A DNA stretch of 64,000 nucleotides from Yanghanlia sp047501535 (GCF_047501535.1 NZ_JAZDRJ010000001.1:124001-188000), one strand, 5' to 3'. Positions 1 to 9,599 are shown, numbered from the stretch's first letter. Program-made: numbers and translations. Notes: generated by a model from the sequence alone, not told the origin.

Positions 1-1671
1 GCGCGCTTTGGCGGAGGGCACGAGCTCACGACCTTCGCGGCGCAAATAGCCTTCGTTGAGCAGCCCTTCGATAATGGCTGCACGGGTGGCCGGCGTGCCC
101 AGCCCGCGTTCCGACATGGCCTCGCGCAGTGCTTCGTCATCCACCAGTTTGCCCGCGCCTTCCATGGCCGACAGCAGCGTGGCTTCGGTATAGCGTGCGG
201 GCGGCTTGGTGGTCAGCTCGCGGACTTCGATTTCTTCCGTTTGTACGGTTTCGTCGGGTGAAATCGGCACCAGTGTGTCGTTTGCCCCCTGTGCTTCGCG
301 CCCATAAATGGCCAGCCAGCCCGGGTTTACCAGCACTTTTCCTTCCGTCTTGAACGAATGCTCAGCAACGCGCGTGATGCGGGTGGTGAGGCGGAATTCG
401 GCAGAGGGGAAGAACACGGCCAGGAAACGGCGTAGCACGAGATCGTAGATCTTGCCTTCCGCATCGCTCAGTTCGCGCGGAATTTGTAAGGTAGGGATGA
501 TGGCGAAGTGATCGGACACCTTCTTGTTGTCGAAGATGCGGCGATTAGGCTTCACCCAGCCCTTGTCGCAGATGGTGCGCGCAAAGCTGCTGATGGCGCT
601 GGCTGCGTTGCCGGCGGAATCCGCCAGCGTCTGCATGGTTTGGTGAACGGTGCCCACGTAGTCTTCGGGCAGATAGCGCGAATCTGTACGGGGGTAGGTC
701 AGTGCCTTGTGGCGTTCATATAGCGTCTGGGCCAGCGCCAATGTGGTCTTGGCGGAAAAGCCGAAGCGGCTGTTGGCTTCCCGTTGCAAAGAAGTGAGGT
801 CAAACAGCGCAGGCGAGGCCTGGGTTGAGGGCTTGGATTCTTCCGTAACGGTGCCGGGCCGGCCTTCACAGGCGCGGGCGATTTCTTCGGCTTGTTCGCG
901 TGTCCAGAGGCGGAAGTCGCGGCTTTCGGCGTTGGCTTCATTCTTGCGGAATTTGGGGTCGAACCAACGCCCGGGGTAGTGGCCTGCCGAGGCGGCGAAG
1001 CTGGCATGGATTTCCCAGTAATCGCGCGGCTGGAAGCGGCGGATGCGTTCTTCGCGTTCGGCCACGATGGCCAAGGTGGGGGTTTGCACCCGCCCAACCG
1101 GCGTTTTGAAGAAACCACCGTCTTTGCTATTAAAGGCCGTCATGGCCCGGGTGCCGTTAATACCTACCAACCAGTCGGCTTCGGCCCGTGAACGCGCAGC
1201 GGATTCCAGAGGCTTCAGGTCGTCGTCGTCGCGCAGCTCATTGAAGGCTTCGCGGATGGCGGCCTGCGTCATGGAACGCAGCCAGAGGCGCTGGATGGGC
1301 TTTTTAACGCCTGAGTACTGAATGATGTAACGGAAGATCAGTTCGCCTTCACGGCCCGCGTCACATGCGTTGATGACGCTGCTGACATCCTTGCGCTTGA
1401 GCAGTTTAACGAGCAGCTTCAGGCGTTCAGCGCTTTTTTTGTCGGTGGGCCCGAGCTCAAACTTGGGCGGAATAACAGGCAGATGGTTGAAACTCCATTT
1501 TCCGCGCACCGGATCGTTAGGCGCCACTAGGGTGAGTAAGTGTCCGATGCTGGAAGCCAGCACGTACTGATCGCTCTCGAAATAGTCGCCTTCCCGGGTG
1601 AAACCTCCCAGGGCGCGCGAAATATCGAGCGCGACCGATGGTTTCTCGGCGATGATGAGGGTTTTAGTCAT
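1..1671 (-). CDS. topB: DNA topoisomerase III (C-terminus cut by window edge)
   Basis: This is a type IA topoisomerase that relaxes or decatenates DNA through a 5'-phosphotyrosine intermediate. Reading leftward from the ATG at 1671, 557 codons are open to the edge of the window. The N-terminal Toprim domain starts with TLIIAEKPS, whose Glu is a metal/acid residue, and continues to DAGREGELIF. The catalytic motif ALTYPRTDSRY puts the nucleophilic tyrosine at residue 326, close to Tyr328 of E. coli TopB. The frame also contains the LGTPATRA motif near residue 540. The zinc-finger or basic C-terminal tail, if present, lies outside the window. It is the last visible gene of a leftward smg-gluQ-topB group, 83 bp beyond gluQ. 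Confidence 0.95.
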   Translation of the reverse strand, partial: MTKTLIIAEKPSVALDISRALGGFTREGDYFESDQYVLASSIGHLLTLVAPNDPVRGKWSFNHLPVIPPKFELGPTDKKSAERLKLLVKLLKRKDVSSVINACDAGREGELIFRYIIQYSGVKKPIQRLWLRSMTQAAIREAFNELRDDDDLKPLESAARSRAEADWLVGINGTRAMTAFNSKDGGFFKTPVGRVQTPTLAIVAEREERIRRFQPRDYWEIHASFAASAGHYPGRWFDPKFRKNEANAESRDFRLWTREQAEEIARACEGRPGTVTEESKPSTQASPALFDLTSLQREANSRFGFSAKTTLALAQTLYERHKALTYPRTDSRYLPEDYVGTVHQTMQTLADSAGNAASAISSFARTICDKGWVKPNRRIFDNKKVSDHFAIIPTLQIPRELSDAEGKIYDLVLRRFLAVFFPSAEFRLTTRITRVAEHSFKTEGKVLVNPGWLAIYGREAQGANDTLVPISPDETVQTEEIEVRELTTKPPARYTEATLLSAMEGAGKLVDDEALREAMSERGLGTPATRAAIIEGLLNEGYLRREGRELVPSAKAR

Positions 1672-1754
1672 GTGAATCCAAAGACCGCAATAGGGCAGCA
1701 ATAGCGCGGATGATACGGGGTGTCAATCTACGCGCGCAAGTTGACTATCATAGG

Positions 1755-2612
1755 TTATTGGCTGTCGCCGTGTTGGCATGCTGCCCACATTGGCAGGGCG
1801 CGCTGCCAGAAAGTTTCGATATTTTCGGCTGGGAAAAGCTCAAAGCCCAAGGTTTTCCAAGCGCGCTGCAAGGTCTGTACAGGGCGTGCCAAGTCAAATG
1901 CGGGGGCGTGATTCTGTTTGGATAACTTGCGCCCCTGAGCGTCACATAGTAGTGGAACATGCATGACGTCCGGCGGCTTGTAACCGAGCAAGCGGGCTAA
2001 CAGGCGTTGGCGGGCAGTGGACGCTAGTAAATCGGCGCCACGCACAATATGAGTGATGCCTTGCAGGCCGTCGTCCACCACTACAACAAATTGGTAGGCC
2101 CAAAGGCCGTCGGCGCGCCGCAAAATGAAGTCGCCGACTTCATGGGCGACGTTCTGCGATTGCGGCCCTTGCAAGCGGTCAACAAAGTGCTCCACACCCT
2201 CAGGCACCCGCAAACGCCAAGAACGCGCCTGCCGGCCTTCTGGAAGGCCTTGGCGGCAGGTTCCGGGGTAAGGGTCATTGCCCAGCGTGCGACGGGTGCA
2301 GGCGCAGCCGTAAACGTAACCACCGACTTGCAGGCGGGCAAATGCGTCTTCATACAGGGGAATGCGTTGCGATTGCCAGACAGGGGGCTCATCCCAATGC
2401 ATGCCCAAGGCCTGTAGCTGCTGCATGATAAAAGCATCGGCGCCCTCTACGACGCGAGGGGTGTCGATATCCTCGATGCGCAGCAGCCACTTCCCGTGAT
2501 GAGCGCGGGCGTCGAGATAGCTTGCCATGGCGGCAAGCAGCGAGCCTTCATGTAAGGGGCCACTGGGGCTGGGCGCAAAGCGCCCTCGATAGCCGCTGGT
2601 GTCTGTACCCAT
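1755..2612 (-). CDS. gluQ: Glutamyl-Q tRNA(Asp) synthetase
   Basis: This is a truncated GluRS paralogue that attaches glutamate to queuosine-34 of tRNA(Asp). It has 285 residues, the catalytic core only, without an anticodon-binding domain. The start reads RGRFAPSPSGPLHEGSL, where HEGS replaces the HIGH signature as is usual for this family. The Cys residues in the CACTRRTL and YPGTCR segments fit the zinc-binding insertion of GluQ. The GRKLSKQN segment near residue 230 is the KMSKS equivalent. It lies between smg and topB on the same strand, 49 bp after smg. Confidence 0.93.
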   Translation of the reverse strand: MGTDTSGYRGRFAPSPSGPLHEGSLLAAMASYLDARAHHGKWLLRIEDIDTPRVVEGADAFIMQQLQALGMHWDEPPVWQSQRIPLYEDAFARLQVGGYVYGCACTRRTLGNDPYPGTCRQGLPEGRQARSWRLRVPEGVEHFVDRLQGPQSQNVAHEVGDFILRRADGLWAYQFVVVVDDGLQGITHIVRGADLLASTARQRLLARLLGYKPPDVMHVPLLCDAQGRKLSKQNHAPAFDLARPVQTLQRAWKTLGFELFPAENIETFWQRALPMWAACQHGDSQ

Positions 2613-2661
2613 GGTTAGCGGGTGTGGGGGAGGCCTGAGTCAGGCGGGCAAACGCAAGCGC

Positions 2662-3120
2662 TTAGTGCGACAGGGTGGATTGCTCGCCGTTTAGAAGTTC
2701 TTCGAGAAGCAGGTGGTCGACTTCGGTTTCCTGGCTCCAGAGCACCATGAGGGCAATAATGCGCATTCTGTCGAGAGAAACCGGGGATTCGTCTGCAGCC
2801 TGGGCGCGCTCGATGAGCATTTCACGCAAGGCCGGGCGCAGAACACCGGAGTTTTCTAAGAAAGTAATGAAACCGATGGCTTCACTGCCCAGCGTGTGGT
2901 ATTCCTCGTCGGTGTAGGCCCTCAGGCTGGAGCTAGAGGAAAGCTCGATGGGCGCAAAGCGTTCGGAGCTCTGTGCAAGGCCATGCAGCCAGCCTAGAGC
3001 TTCATCGATGTCGTCGTGCTCAAACCCGACGGCGGCCAATTTATGAGCCAGCACATCGGCTTTAGGGCAAGCCTGCGGTGTATAGTAGTTTTCGAACAGG
3101 TAAACCAGGATGTCGTACAT
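2662..3120 (-). CDS. smg: Smg family protein (DUF494)
   Basis: A 152-residue acidic protein of the Smg/DUF494 family, whose biochemical role is unknown. The start MYDILVYLFENYY is the conserved N-terminus of the family. An in-frame ATG 45 bp further upstream would add a basic extension not seen in relatives, so I chose the ATG at 3120. The middle contains the paired acidic helices typical of the family (DDIDEALGWL). In many Burkholderiales smg follows dprA. Here the upstream neighbour is instead a divergent D-threonine aldolase gene, so dprA must lie elsewhere. Probably co-transcribed with gluQ and topB. Confidence 0.88.
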   Translation of the reverse strand: MYDILVYLFENYYTPQACPKADVLAHKLAAVGFEHDDIDEALGWLHGLAQSSERFAPIELSSSSSLRAYTDEEYHTLGSEAIGFITFLENSGVLRPALREMLIERAQAADESPVSLDRMRIIALMVLWSQETEVDHLLLEELLNGEQSTLSH

Positions 3121-3249
3121 AGCGCGTTCCGGATTCCGGGAGCGTGTCATGAGTGGAACAGTCAACCCACCGTTTTAATGGCAGGTCAGTCTTCCTGACT
3201 TTACGCTGTTTCGGGCGGCTGGGCAAATTGGATAAAGGCGAGGGAATTC

Positions 3250-4389
3250 ATGGCTATAAAACCAACGGCAAGCCTCCCGTTTCAGGCGATTGCTCGCGTA
3301 GGAGACCGCCTCGAAGATGTCGACACCCCGGCTTTGATTCTTGACCTAGACGCATTTGAAGACAATCTGCGCGGCATGCAGTCGCTCGCCGAATTGCATG
3401 GCGTGGCTTTGCGCCCGCACGGCAAGGCACACAAATGCCCGGAAATAGCCCTACGGCAAGTCGCCCTGGGCGCACGGGGAATCTGCTGCCAAAAGGTGAC
3501 GGAAGCCTGGCCCTTCTTACAGGCTGGCATTACTGACATTCTTATTAGTAATGAAGTCGTCGGGCGTCAGAAACTCGAACTATTGGCTCACCTTGCCTCT
3601 CAGGCGCGAGTCACTGTTTGTGTTGACCACCCGGAAGCCTTGAAAGCCCTCTCGGCGGCTCTGGATGCCCGGCATAGCTTTGTGGATGTGCTGGTAGAGG
3701 TCGATATCGGCCAGAAGCGTTGTGGGGTGCAGTCTCCCGAACAGGCGGTGGCGCTGGCGAATCAGGTGGCGAGTCTGCCCAATGTGCGCTTTGCGGGTAT
3801 TCAGGCCTATCACGGCGGCATTCAGCACAAGCGCTCGTTTGAAGATCGTCAGCGGGCCGCCGCAAAAGGGGTTAAGGCTACGGTGGGCTATGTGGATGCG
3901 CTCCGGCAGGCGGGTTTTGCGTGCGAAGTCGTCACGGGTGGCGGCACGGGAACGGCAGGCTTTGATGCCGCTTCAGGTGTGTTTACGGAAGTACAGCCCG
4001 GCAGTTACGCCTTTATGGACGGCGATTACGGCGTCATGGAATGGGGTGAGGTTATGGCGCTGCGGCATGCCCTCTTCTTACAAGGCACCGTCATCAGCAC
4101 ACCGACTCCCGAACGCGCCGTGCTAGATATTGGGCTTAAATCCACATCGGCAGAAAGCGGTTTGCCGCAAGTGGTAGGGCGCGAAGGCCTGCGCTGCACC
4201 GCGCTAAACGATGAGCACTGCATACTAATTGCAGAAGACCCACGCAAACGCCCTGCCTTGGGGGAACGCCTGCTGTTAATCCCCGGCCATTGCGACCCCA
4301 CTTTTAATCTGCATGACGAACTGGTAGTCGTGCGGCAAGGTGTGGTGGAGGGGATCTGGCCCGTCGCCGCACGCGGCCTTTCCCGCTGA
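3250..4389 (+). CDS. D-threonine aldolase (alanine-racemase-fold, DSD1 family)
   Basis: A PLP- and metal-dependent enzyme that splits D-threonine or other D-3-hydroxy amino acids into glycine and an aldehyde. The 379 residues form an alanine-racemase-like barrel plus a C-terminal beta domain. RPHGKAHK places the Schiff-base lysine at residue 59, and PGHCDPT places metal ligands at His347 and Asp349. These are the same numbers reported for D-threonine aldolase of Alcaligenes xylosoxidans, which makes the assignment strong. D-3-hydroxyaspartate aldolase/dehydratase activity cannot be excluded, as the family overlaps. It is a single gene, divergent from smg and convergent with mccA, and its stop codon lies 7 bp before a palindromic repeat array. 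Confidence 0.9.
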   Translation: MAIKPTASLPFQAIARVGDRLEDVDTPALILDLDAFEDNLRGMQSLAELHGVALRPHGKAHKCPEIALRQVALGARGICCQKVTEAWPFLQAGITDILISNEVVGRQKLELLAHLASQARVTVCVDHPEALKALSAALDARHSFVDVLVEVDIGQKRCGVQSPEQAVALANQVASLPNVRFAGIQAYHGGIQHKRSFEDRQRAAAKGVKATVGYVDALRQAGFACEVVTGGGTGTAGFDAASGVFTEVQPGSYAFMDGDYGVMEWGEVMALRHALFLQGTVISTPTPERAVLDIGLKSTSAESGLPQVVGREGLRCTALNDEHCILIAEDPRKRPALGERLLLIPGHCDPTFNLHDELVVVRQGVVEGIWPVAARGLSR

Positions 4390-4395
4390 GGCGGC

Positions 4396-4715
4396 TGAGG
4401 CGCTGCGGATCGGGCGATCTACTTCGTTGCAAATCCTCGCAATAGTAGAACTATTGCTGTGGTTTGCGCCTTGTATCTCATCCCGATCCGCAGCGCCTCA
4501 GGTTGCGGTGATAAATGCGGGCGATCTGCTTCGTTGTGAATCTTCGCAATAGTAGAACTATTGCTGTGGTTTGCGCCTCGTATCTCATCCCGATCCGCAG
4601 CGCCTCTGGTGGCGTTAATAAATGTGGGCGATCTACTTCGTTGCAAATCTTCGCAGTAGTGGAACTATTGCTGTGGTTTGTGCTTTGTATCTCGTCCCGC
4701 TCCGCAGCAACTCTA
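4396..4715. repeat. Three tandem copies of a ~107-bp palindromic element
   Basis: Three near-identical units begin at GGGCGATCT at 4412, 4519 and 4626, an exact period of 107 bp. The first unit is flanked by perfect 19-bp inverted repeats (4396-4414 and 4482-4500). Each unit has a central hairpin, GCAATAGT-AGA-ACTATTGC; in the third copy one arm base changes A to G, which still pairs in RNA as G-U. The array fills the whole space between the convergent D-threonine aldolase and mccA genes. It resembles a REP/BIME-type or MITE-like element. It may act as a bidirectional terminator or 3'-end stabiliser, but this is inference. Confidence 0.85.
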
Positions 4716-4718
4716 GTT

Positions 4719-6743
4719 TTAATTGTCCACGATGGCGATGAGTTGGGTGCCGTCGGTGACTTGGTCTCCTGGCTGGTAGAACACTTCCTCTACTACGCCG
4801 TCGCGGGGCGAGAAAATGGTGTGCTCCATTTTCATGGCTTCCATGACCAGTAAAACGTCGCCGCTTTTCACCGGGTCGCCTGCCTTGACCGCTACGGAAA
4901 TAATTTTTCCGGGCATGGGGGCGGTCAGGCTGCCGCCGGCTTCGCTGCCTTCGTCTTGGGCGTGGGCCACGGCATCGTGCAGGCGCAGGGTGTGAGAGTC
5001 GCCTCCGCTGTAAATGGTGAGGGTTTCGCTTTGTATGAGGACGTCGCCGGTGTGGTCGCTACCCGCCAGGCGGATACGCAATTGCTGGCGATCTGGCTGT
5101 GATGCCAGGCGGCTCCATTCCAGTGCCTGGGTTGTGCCGTTGCGTGTCAGGCTCCATGCGCCGTTGTCATATTGCAGTTGTGCGTCAACCGGCTGGCCAT
5201 CGGCGTCCAGGAAGTTGAAGACGCGCTGGTGCAGGCCGGAAACTCGCCAGCCGTCTGCGACGCTCCAGGGGTCGGCAGGGGTATCGGCCTGAGTGCCTCC
5301 AGAGCTTGCGTAGCCTTGCGCCTGCAAAAGAGCGGCGGCGGCCAGGGCGAGTGCGCGGTCCGGCAGGTCGGCTGCTGGAGGGAACAGCGCGTCGTGGCGT
5401 CGTTCAATCAGCCCCGTGTCCAGGTCGGCTTGGGCGAAGGCGTCATCCGCCATCAGGCGATGCAGGAAGTCAATATTGGTCTGCAAGCCCGCCACACGGA
5501 TATCGCCCAGCGCCTGCAGCATGCGGGCCCGCGCTTGGTCGCGGTCGCGCCCGTGCACAATGAGCTTGGCGATCATCGGATCGTAATGCGGCGTAATGGT
5601 GTCGCCTGTGCGTACGCCGCCGTCTACGCGGATATCACCCAGTGTGAATTCCACGTGGGGGGGAAACTCCAGGGTGGCCAGCGTGCCGATGGAGGGCAGA
5701 AAGCCTTTGTCCGGGTTTTCGGCGTAAATGCGGGCTTCCATGGAATGGCCGGAAAGCGTTAGCGCTTCCTGCGCAGCGGGCAGGGCTTCGCCCGCGGCCA
5801 CGCGCAATTGCCATTCGACCAGATCCTGGCCGGTAATCATTTCGGTGACGGGGTGCTCCACCTGCAGCCGGGTGTTCATTTCCATGAAGTAGAAGCGGCC
5901 GTCGGGTTCGGCGATGAATTCCACCGTGCCCGCGCCCACATAGCCCACAGCGCGGGCCGCGGCGATGGCGGCTTCGCCCATGGCCTGGCGGCGCTCTTGT
6001 GTCATGCCGGGGGCCGGGGCTTCTTCGATGACTTTCTGGTGGCGGCGCTGCACCGAGCAATCGCGCTCGAATAAGTGCACATAATTGCCCAGGGTATCAG
6101 CGAACACTTGAATTTCTATATGGCGGGGCTTGAGCAGATAGCGTTCGATCAGCACGTGATCATTGCCGAAACTGCTTGCCGCTTCCCGTTTGCAGGAGGC
6201 CAGGGCTTCGTCGAATTCGACACTGGAATTCACGACCCGCATGCCTTTGCCGCCACCGCCGGCACTGGCTTTGATCAGCACGGGGTAGCCAATGGCGTCG
6301 GCTTGCTGGCGCAGGAAGTCAGGGTCTTGATTGTCGCCGTGGTAGCCGGGCACCAGAGGCACGCCTGCTTTTTCCATTAGCGCTTTGGCGGCCGATTTGC
6401 TGCCCATGGCGGCAATGGCGCTAGCGGGGGGGCCGACAAACACAATGCCCGCATCGGCGCAGGCTTTGGCAAATGCTTCGTTTTCGGACAGGAAACCGTA
6501 GCCGGGGTGAATCGCTTGGGCGCCGGTTTGTTTGGCGGCAGCGAGAATGGCTTCGGCACGCAGATAACTGTCGCGTGGCTCAGCGCCGCCAATATGCACG
6601 GCCATGTCGCAGGCGGCGACGTGGCGGGAATGGGCGTCGGCATCGGAATACACGGCTACGGTGCGCAGCCCCATGCGGCGAGCCGTAGCGGCGACGCGGC
6701 AGGCGATCTCGCCGCGATTGGCAATCAATAGGGTTTCAAACAC
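4719..6743 (-). CDS. mccA: Methylcrotonyl-CoA carboxylase, biotin-containing alpha subunit
   Basis: The ATP-dependent biotin carboxylase/biotin carrier subunit (LiuD) that carboxylates biotin for conversion of 3-methylcrotonyl-CoA to 3-methylglutaconyl-CoA in leucine breakdown. It has 674 residues, normal for the family. The N-terminal biotin carboxylase half begins FETLLIANRGEIACRV, with the ATP-grasp glycine-rich loop KASAGGGGKGMR and the substrate segment EMNTRLQVEHPVTE. The C-terminal biotinyl domain has VMEAMKMEHTI, with the biotinylated lysine at residue 638. The start lies 9 bp after mccB, so the two are translated from one mRNA. Acyl-CoA preference cannot be read from this subunit alone; context supports methylcrotonyl-CoA over propionyl- or geranyl-CoA. 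Confidence 0.9.
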   Translation of the reverse strand: MFETLLIANRGEIACRVAATARRMGLRTVAVYSDADAHSRHVAACDMAVHIGGAEPRDSYLRAEAILAAAKQTGAQAIHPGYGFLSENEAFAKACADAGIVFVGPPASAIAAMGSKSAAKALMEKAGVPLVPGYHGDNQDPDFLRQQADAIGYPVLIKASAGGGGKGMRVVNSSVEFDEALASCKREAASSFGNDHVLIERYLLKPRHIEIQVFADTLGNYVHLFERDCSVQRRHQKVIEEAPAPGMTQERRQAMGEAAIAAARAVGYVGAGTVEFIAEPDGRFYFMEMNTRLQVEHPVTEMITGQDLVEWQLRVAAGEALPAAQEALTLSGHSMEARIYAENPDKGFLPSIGTLATLEFPPHVEFTLGDIRVDGGVRTGDTITPHYDPMIAKLIVHGRDRDQARARMLQALGDIRVAGLQTNIDFLHRLMADDAFAQADLDTGLIERRHDALFPPAADLPDRALALAAAALLQAQGYASSGGTQADTPADPWSVADGWRVSGLHQRVFNFLDADGQPVDAQLQYDNGAWSLTRNGTTQALEWSRLASQPDRQQLRIRLAGSDHTGDVLIQSETLTIYSGGDSHTLRLHDAVAHAQDEGSEAGGSLTAPMPGKIISVAVKAGDPVKSGDVLLVMEAMKMEHTIFSPRDGVVEEVFYQPGDQVTDGTQLIAIVDN

Positions 6744-6752
6744 GGTAGCTCC

Positions 6753-8360
6753 TTACATGCGGAAGATGCCGAAGCGGGTCGCTTCGATGGGGGCGTTCAG
6801 GGCGGCGGACAGCGAAAGGGCCAGTACGCGCCGGGTATCGGCGGGGCGGATGATGCCGTCGTCCCACAGTCGGGCAGTGGCGTAGTAAGGGTGGCCTTCG
6901 TGCTCGTATTGTTCGCGGATGGGCGCTTTAAATGCCTCTTCTTCTTCAGCGCTCCAGGCGCCGCCGCGTGCTTCGATGCCGTCGCGCCGTACGGTGGCCA
7001 GTACGCTGGCAGCCTGTTCGCCGCCCATGACGGAGATGCGGGCGTTGGGCCACATGTAAAGCATGCGCGGGCCAAATGCGCGGCCACACATGCCGTAGTT
7101 GCCTGCGCCGAATGAGCCGCCAATAATGACGGTGAATTTGGGTACCGCTGCGGTGGACACCGCCGTGACCATTTTGGCGCCGTGGCGGGCAATGCCTTCG
7201 TTCTCGTACTTACGGCCCACCATGAAGCCGGTGATGTTTTGCAAGAAGACGAGAGGAATGCGCCGCTGGCAGCACAACTCGATGAAGTGGGTGCCTTTCT
7301 GCGCGGCTTCTGAAAACAGAATGCCGTTGTTGGCGATGATGCCCACAGGCATGCCATGAATATGGGCGAATCCGGTGACCAGAGTGGTGCCGAAGCGTGC
7401 TTTGAACTCGTCGAATTCTGAGCCGTCCACAATGCGGGCGATAACTTCTCGCACATCGTATGGCTTACGTGTATCGACGGGGATGATGCCGTCGAGTTCT
7501 TCGGGGTTGTAAAGCGGCTCTTGCACGGGGCGCAGTTTGAGCTGGTCGGGCTTGCGACGGTTCAGGCCGGCAATGGCCTCGCGGGCCAGCGCCAGGGCGT
7601 GCAGGTCATTGTTAGCGAGGTAATCTGCCACACCAGAAAGCCGCGTGTGGACATCGCCGCCGCCCAAGTCTTCGGCGGTGACTTCTTCGCCGGTAGCGGC
7701 CTTCACTAGGGGCGGGCCGCCAAGGAAGATGGTGCCTTGGTTTTTGACGATGATGGAAACATCGCTCATGGCCGGGACGTAGGCGCCGCCCGCCGTGCAG
7801 GAGCCCATGACAACGGCCACCTGCGCGATGTTCTGCGAAGACATGACCGCTTGATTGTAGAAAATACGGCCAAAGTGTTCGCGGTCTGGGAAGACTTCGT
7901 CTTGATTAGGAAGATTCGCTCCGCCGGAATCGACAAGGTAGATGCAAGGCAGGTTGTTCTGCTGCGCGATTTCTTGGGCGCGCAAATGCTTTTTGACGGT
8001 CATGGGGTAGTACGTGCCCCCCTTGACGGTCGCATCGTTGCAGACAATCACGCACTCTTGCCCGGCCACCCGGCCAATGCCGGTAATGATGCCCGCGCCC
8101 GGTGCAGCATCGTCGTACATATCGTGGGCGGCGAGCGGAGAAAACTCCAGGAAGGCAGAGCCGGGGTCGAGCAGTCGTTCAACGCGGTCGCGTGGCAGTA
8201 ATTTTCCACGAGCTAAGTGTTTTTCGCGGGCGGCTTCATTGCCGCCTAATGCGTATCGGGCCAGTTTTTCACGGAGATCGTCCACCAGAGCGCGCATGGC
8301 TTGCGCATTCTCTGTGAACGCCGCGGACCGAGTATTGATGCTGGATTCGATGACGGGCAT
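6753..8360 (-). CDS. mccB: Methylcrotonyl-CoA carboxylase, carboxyltransferase beta subunit
   Basis: The carboxyltransferase subunit (LiuB) that moves carboxyl from biotin to 3-methylcrotonyl-CoA. At 535 residues it has the usual MCC-beta length and the two crotonase-fold carboxyltransferase halves. Visible family segments are KHLARGKLLPRDRVERLLD near the N-terminus, YLVDSGGANLPNQDEVFPD, MGSCTAGGAYVPAMSD and FLQNITGFMVGRKYE. These fit MCC-beta better than PccB. It follows the thiolase gene by 57 bp and precedes mccA by 9 bp. The liuC hydratase gene often found between mccB and mccA in proteobacteria is absent here. Confidence 0.92.
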   Translation of the reverse strand: MPVIESSINTRSAAFTENAQAMRALVDDLREKLARYALGGNEAAREKHLARGKLLPRDRVERLLDPGSAFLEFSPLAAHDMYDDAAPGAGIITGIGRVAGQECVIVCNDATVKGGTYYPMTVKKHLRAQEIAQQNNLPCIYLVDSGGANLPNQDEVFPDREHFGRIFYNQAVMSSQNIAQVAVVMGSCTAGGAYVPAMSDVSIIVKNQGTIFLGGPPLVKAATGEEVTAEDLGGGDVHTRLSGVADYLANNDLHALALAREAIAGLNRRKPDQLKLRPVQEPLYNPEELDGIIPVDTRKPYDVREVIARIVDGSEFDEFKARFGTTLVTGFAHIHGMPVGIIANNGILFSEAAQKGTHFIELCCQRRIPLVFLQNITGFMVGRKYENEGIARHGAKMVTAVSTAAVPKFTVIIGGSFGAGNYGMCGRAFGPRMLYMWPNARISVMGGEQAASVLATVRRDGIEARGGAWSAEEEEAFKAPIREQYEHEGHPYYATARLWDDGIIRPADTRRVLALSLSAALNAPIEATRFGIFRM

Positions 8361-8417
8361 TGCGTTTCCTGAAGGTTGGGGGAAGGGCGCCGCCCTAGAG
8401 CAGCGCCCCTTTTAGGG

Positions 8418-9599
8418 TTAGACCATTTCGATGGCCAGAGCGACGGCTTCGCCGCCGCCGATGCACAGCGAGGCCATGCCGCGCTTGCCGCCGGTTTTGC
8501 GCAGTGCGCCAACCAAGGTGGCCATGATGCGGGCGCCGGAAGCTCCGATCGGGTGACCCAGGGCGGTCGCACCGCCGTGGATATTGACCTTTTCGTGCGG
8601 CAGGTTGAGATCTTTCATTGCGGCCATGGTGACCACAGCGAAGGCTTCGTTGATTTCGAACAGATCGACGTCTTCGACCTTCCAGCCGGTTTTATCCAGC
8701 AGCTTTTGCATGGCGCCCACCGGAGCCGTGGTGAACCATTCAGGTTCTTGAGCGTGCTGGCTGTGACCCACAATGCGGGCCAGCGGGGCAACGCCGAGTT
8801 CCTTGGCAGTGGATTCGCGCATCAGCACCATGGCGGAAGCGCCGTCTGAGATTGACGAAGCGTTTGCTGCGGTTACCGTGCCATCTTTCTTGAAGGCGGG
8901 GCGCAGCGTCGGAATCTTTTCAGGCATGGCCTTGAAGGGGGCTTCGTCTTTGTCGATAACGGTGTCGCCCTTGCGGCCGGCAACGGTGACGGGGGCAATT
9001 TCCCAGTCAAAGCTGCCGTCTTCGCTGGCAGCGCGTGCGCGGCGTAGCGATTCCAGTGCGTAGGCGTCTTGCTGCTCGCGGGTGAAGGCGTATTTCTCGA
9101 CGCAAGTTTCGGCAAAAACGCCCATGGCCGTGCCGCGCTGGTAAGCGTCTTCCAGGCCGTCCAGCGCCATGTGGTCGTAGACGGTGGAATGGCCGTAGCG
9201 ATAGCCCTGGCGGCCACGCAGCAGCAAGTAGGGCGCATTACTCATGCTTTCCTGCCCGCCGGCCACCACGACGTTGACGCTGCCTGCTTTCAGCAGGTCG
9301 TGGCCAAGCATGGCGGCTTTCATGCCGGAACCGCAGACTTTGTGAATGGTGGTGCAAGCGGCGCTCTTGGGCAGGCCGGCTCCCAGAGCGGCCTGGCGTG
9401 CGGGGGCTTGGCCCTGACCGGCTTGCAACACGTTGCCCATGATGACTTCATCAACAACATCGGGTTGAATGCCGGCGCGCTCAACGGCGGCTTTGATGGC
9501 GGTGGCGCCCAGTTCGTAGGCCGGTAGGCCTGACAGGCTGCCCATCATGCCCCCCATAGGGGTGCGGACGATGGATACCAAAACGATAGGATCAGACAT
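8418..9599 (-). CDS. Acetyl-CoA C-acetyltransferase (thiolase)
   Basis: A thiolase of 393 residues, probably biosynthetic or acetoacetyl-CoA type. The nucleophilic cysteine is Cys89 in HKVCGSGMKA. The conserved GGATALGHPIGASGAR segment carries the active-site histidine, and CIGGGEAVALA near the C-terminus carries the second catalytic cysteine. In leucine catabolism HMG-CoA is cleaved to acetyl-CoA and acetoacetate, so a thiolase here would finish acetoacetyl-CoA. Its ATG overlaps the end of aceK by 8 bp, which implies translational coupling. Confidence 0.92.
   Translation of the reverse strand: MSDPIVLVSIVRTPMGGMMGSLSGLPAYELGATAIKAAVERAGIQPDVVDEVIMGNVLQAGQGQAPARQAALGAGLPKSAACTTIHKVCGSGMKAAMLGHDLLKAGSVNVVVAGGQESMSNAPYLLLRGRQGYRYGHSTVYDHMALDGLEDAYQRGTAMGVFAETCVEKYAFTREQQDAYALESLRRARAASEDGSFDWEIAPVTVAGRKGDTVIDKDEAPFKAMPEKIPTLRPAFKKDGTVTAANASSISDGASAMVLMRESTAKELGVAPLARIVGHSQHAQEPEWFTTAPVGAMQKLLDKTGWKVEDVDLFEINEAFAVVTMAAMKDLNLPHEKVNIHGGATALGHPIGASGARIMATLVGALRKTGGKRGMASLCIGGGEAVALAIEMV

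Noticed and set aside
1710..2417. Plus-strand frames opposite gluQ
   Set aside because: The minus frame has the GluQ motifs; the opposite frames are composition shadows of it.
5172..5762. A 196-codon plus-strand frame opposite mccA
   Set aside because: The biotin carboxylase motifs on the minus strand are unambiguous; long antisense frames are common in GC-rich genes.
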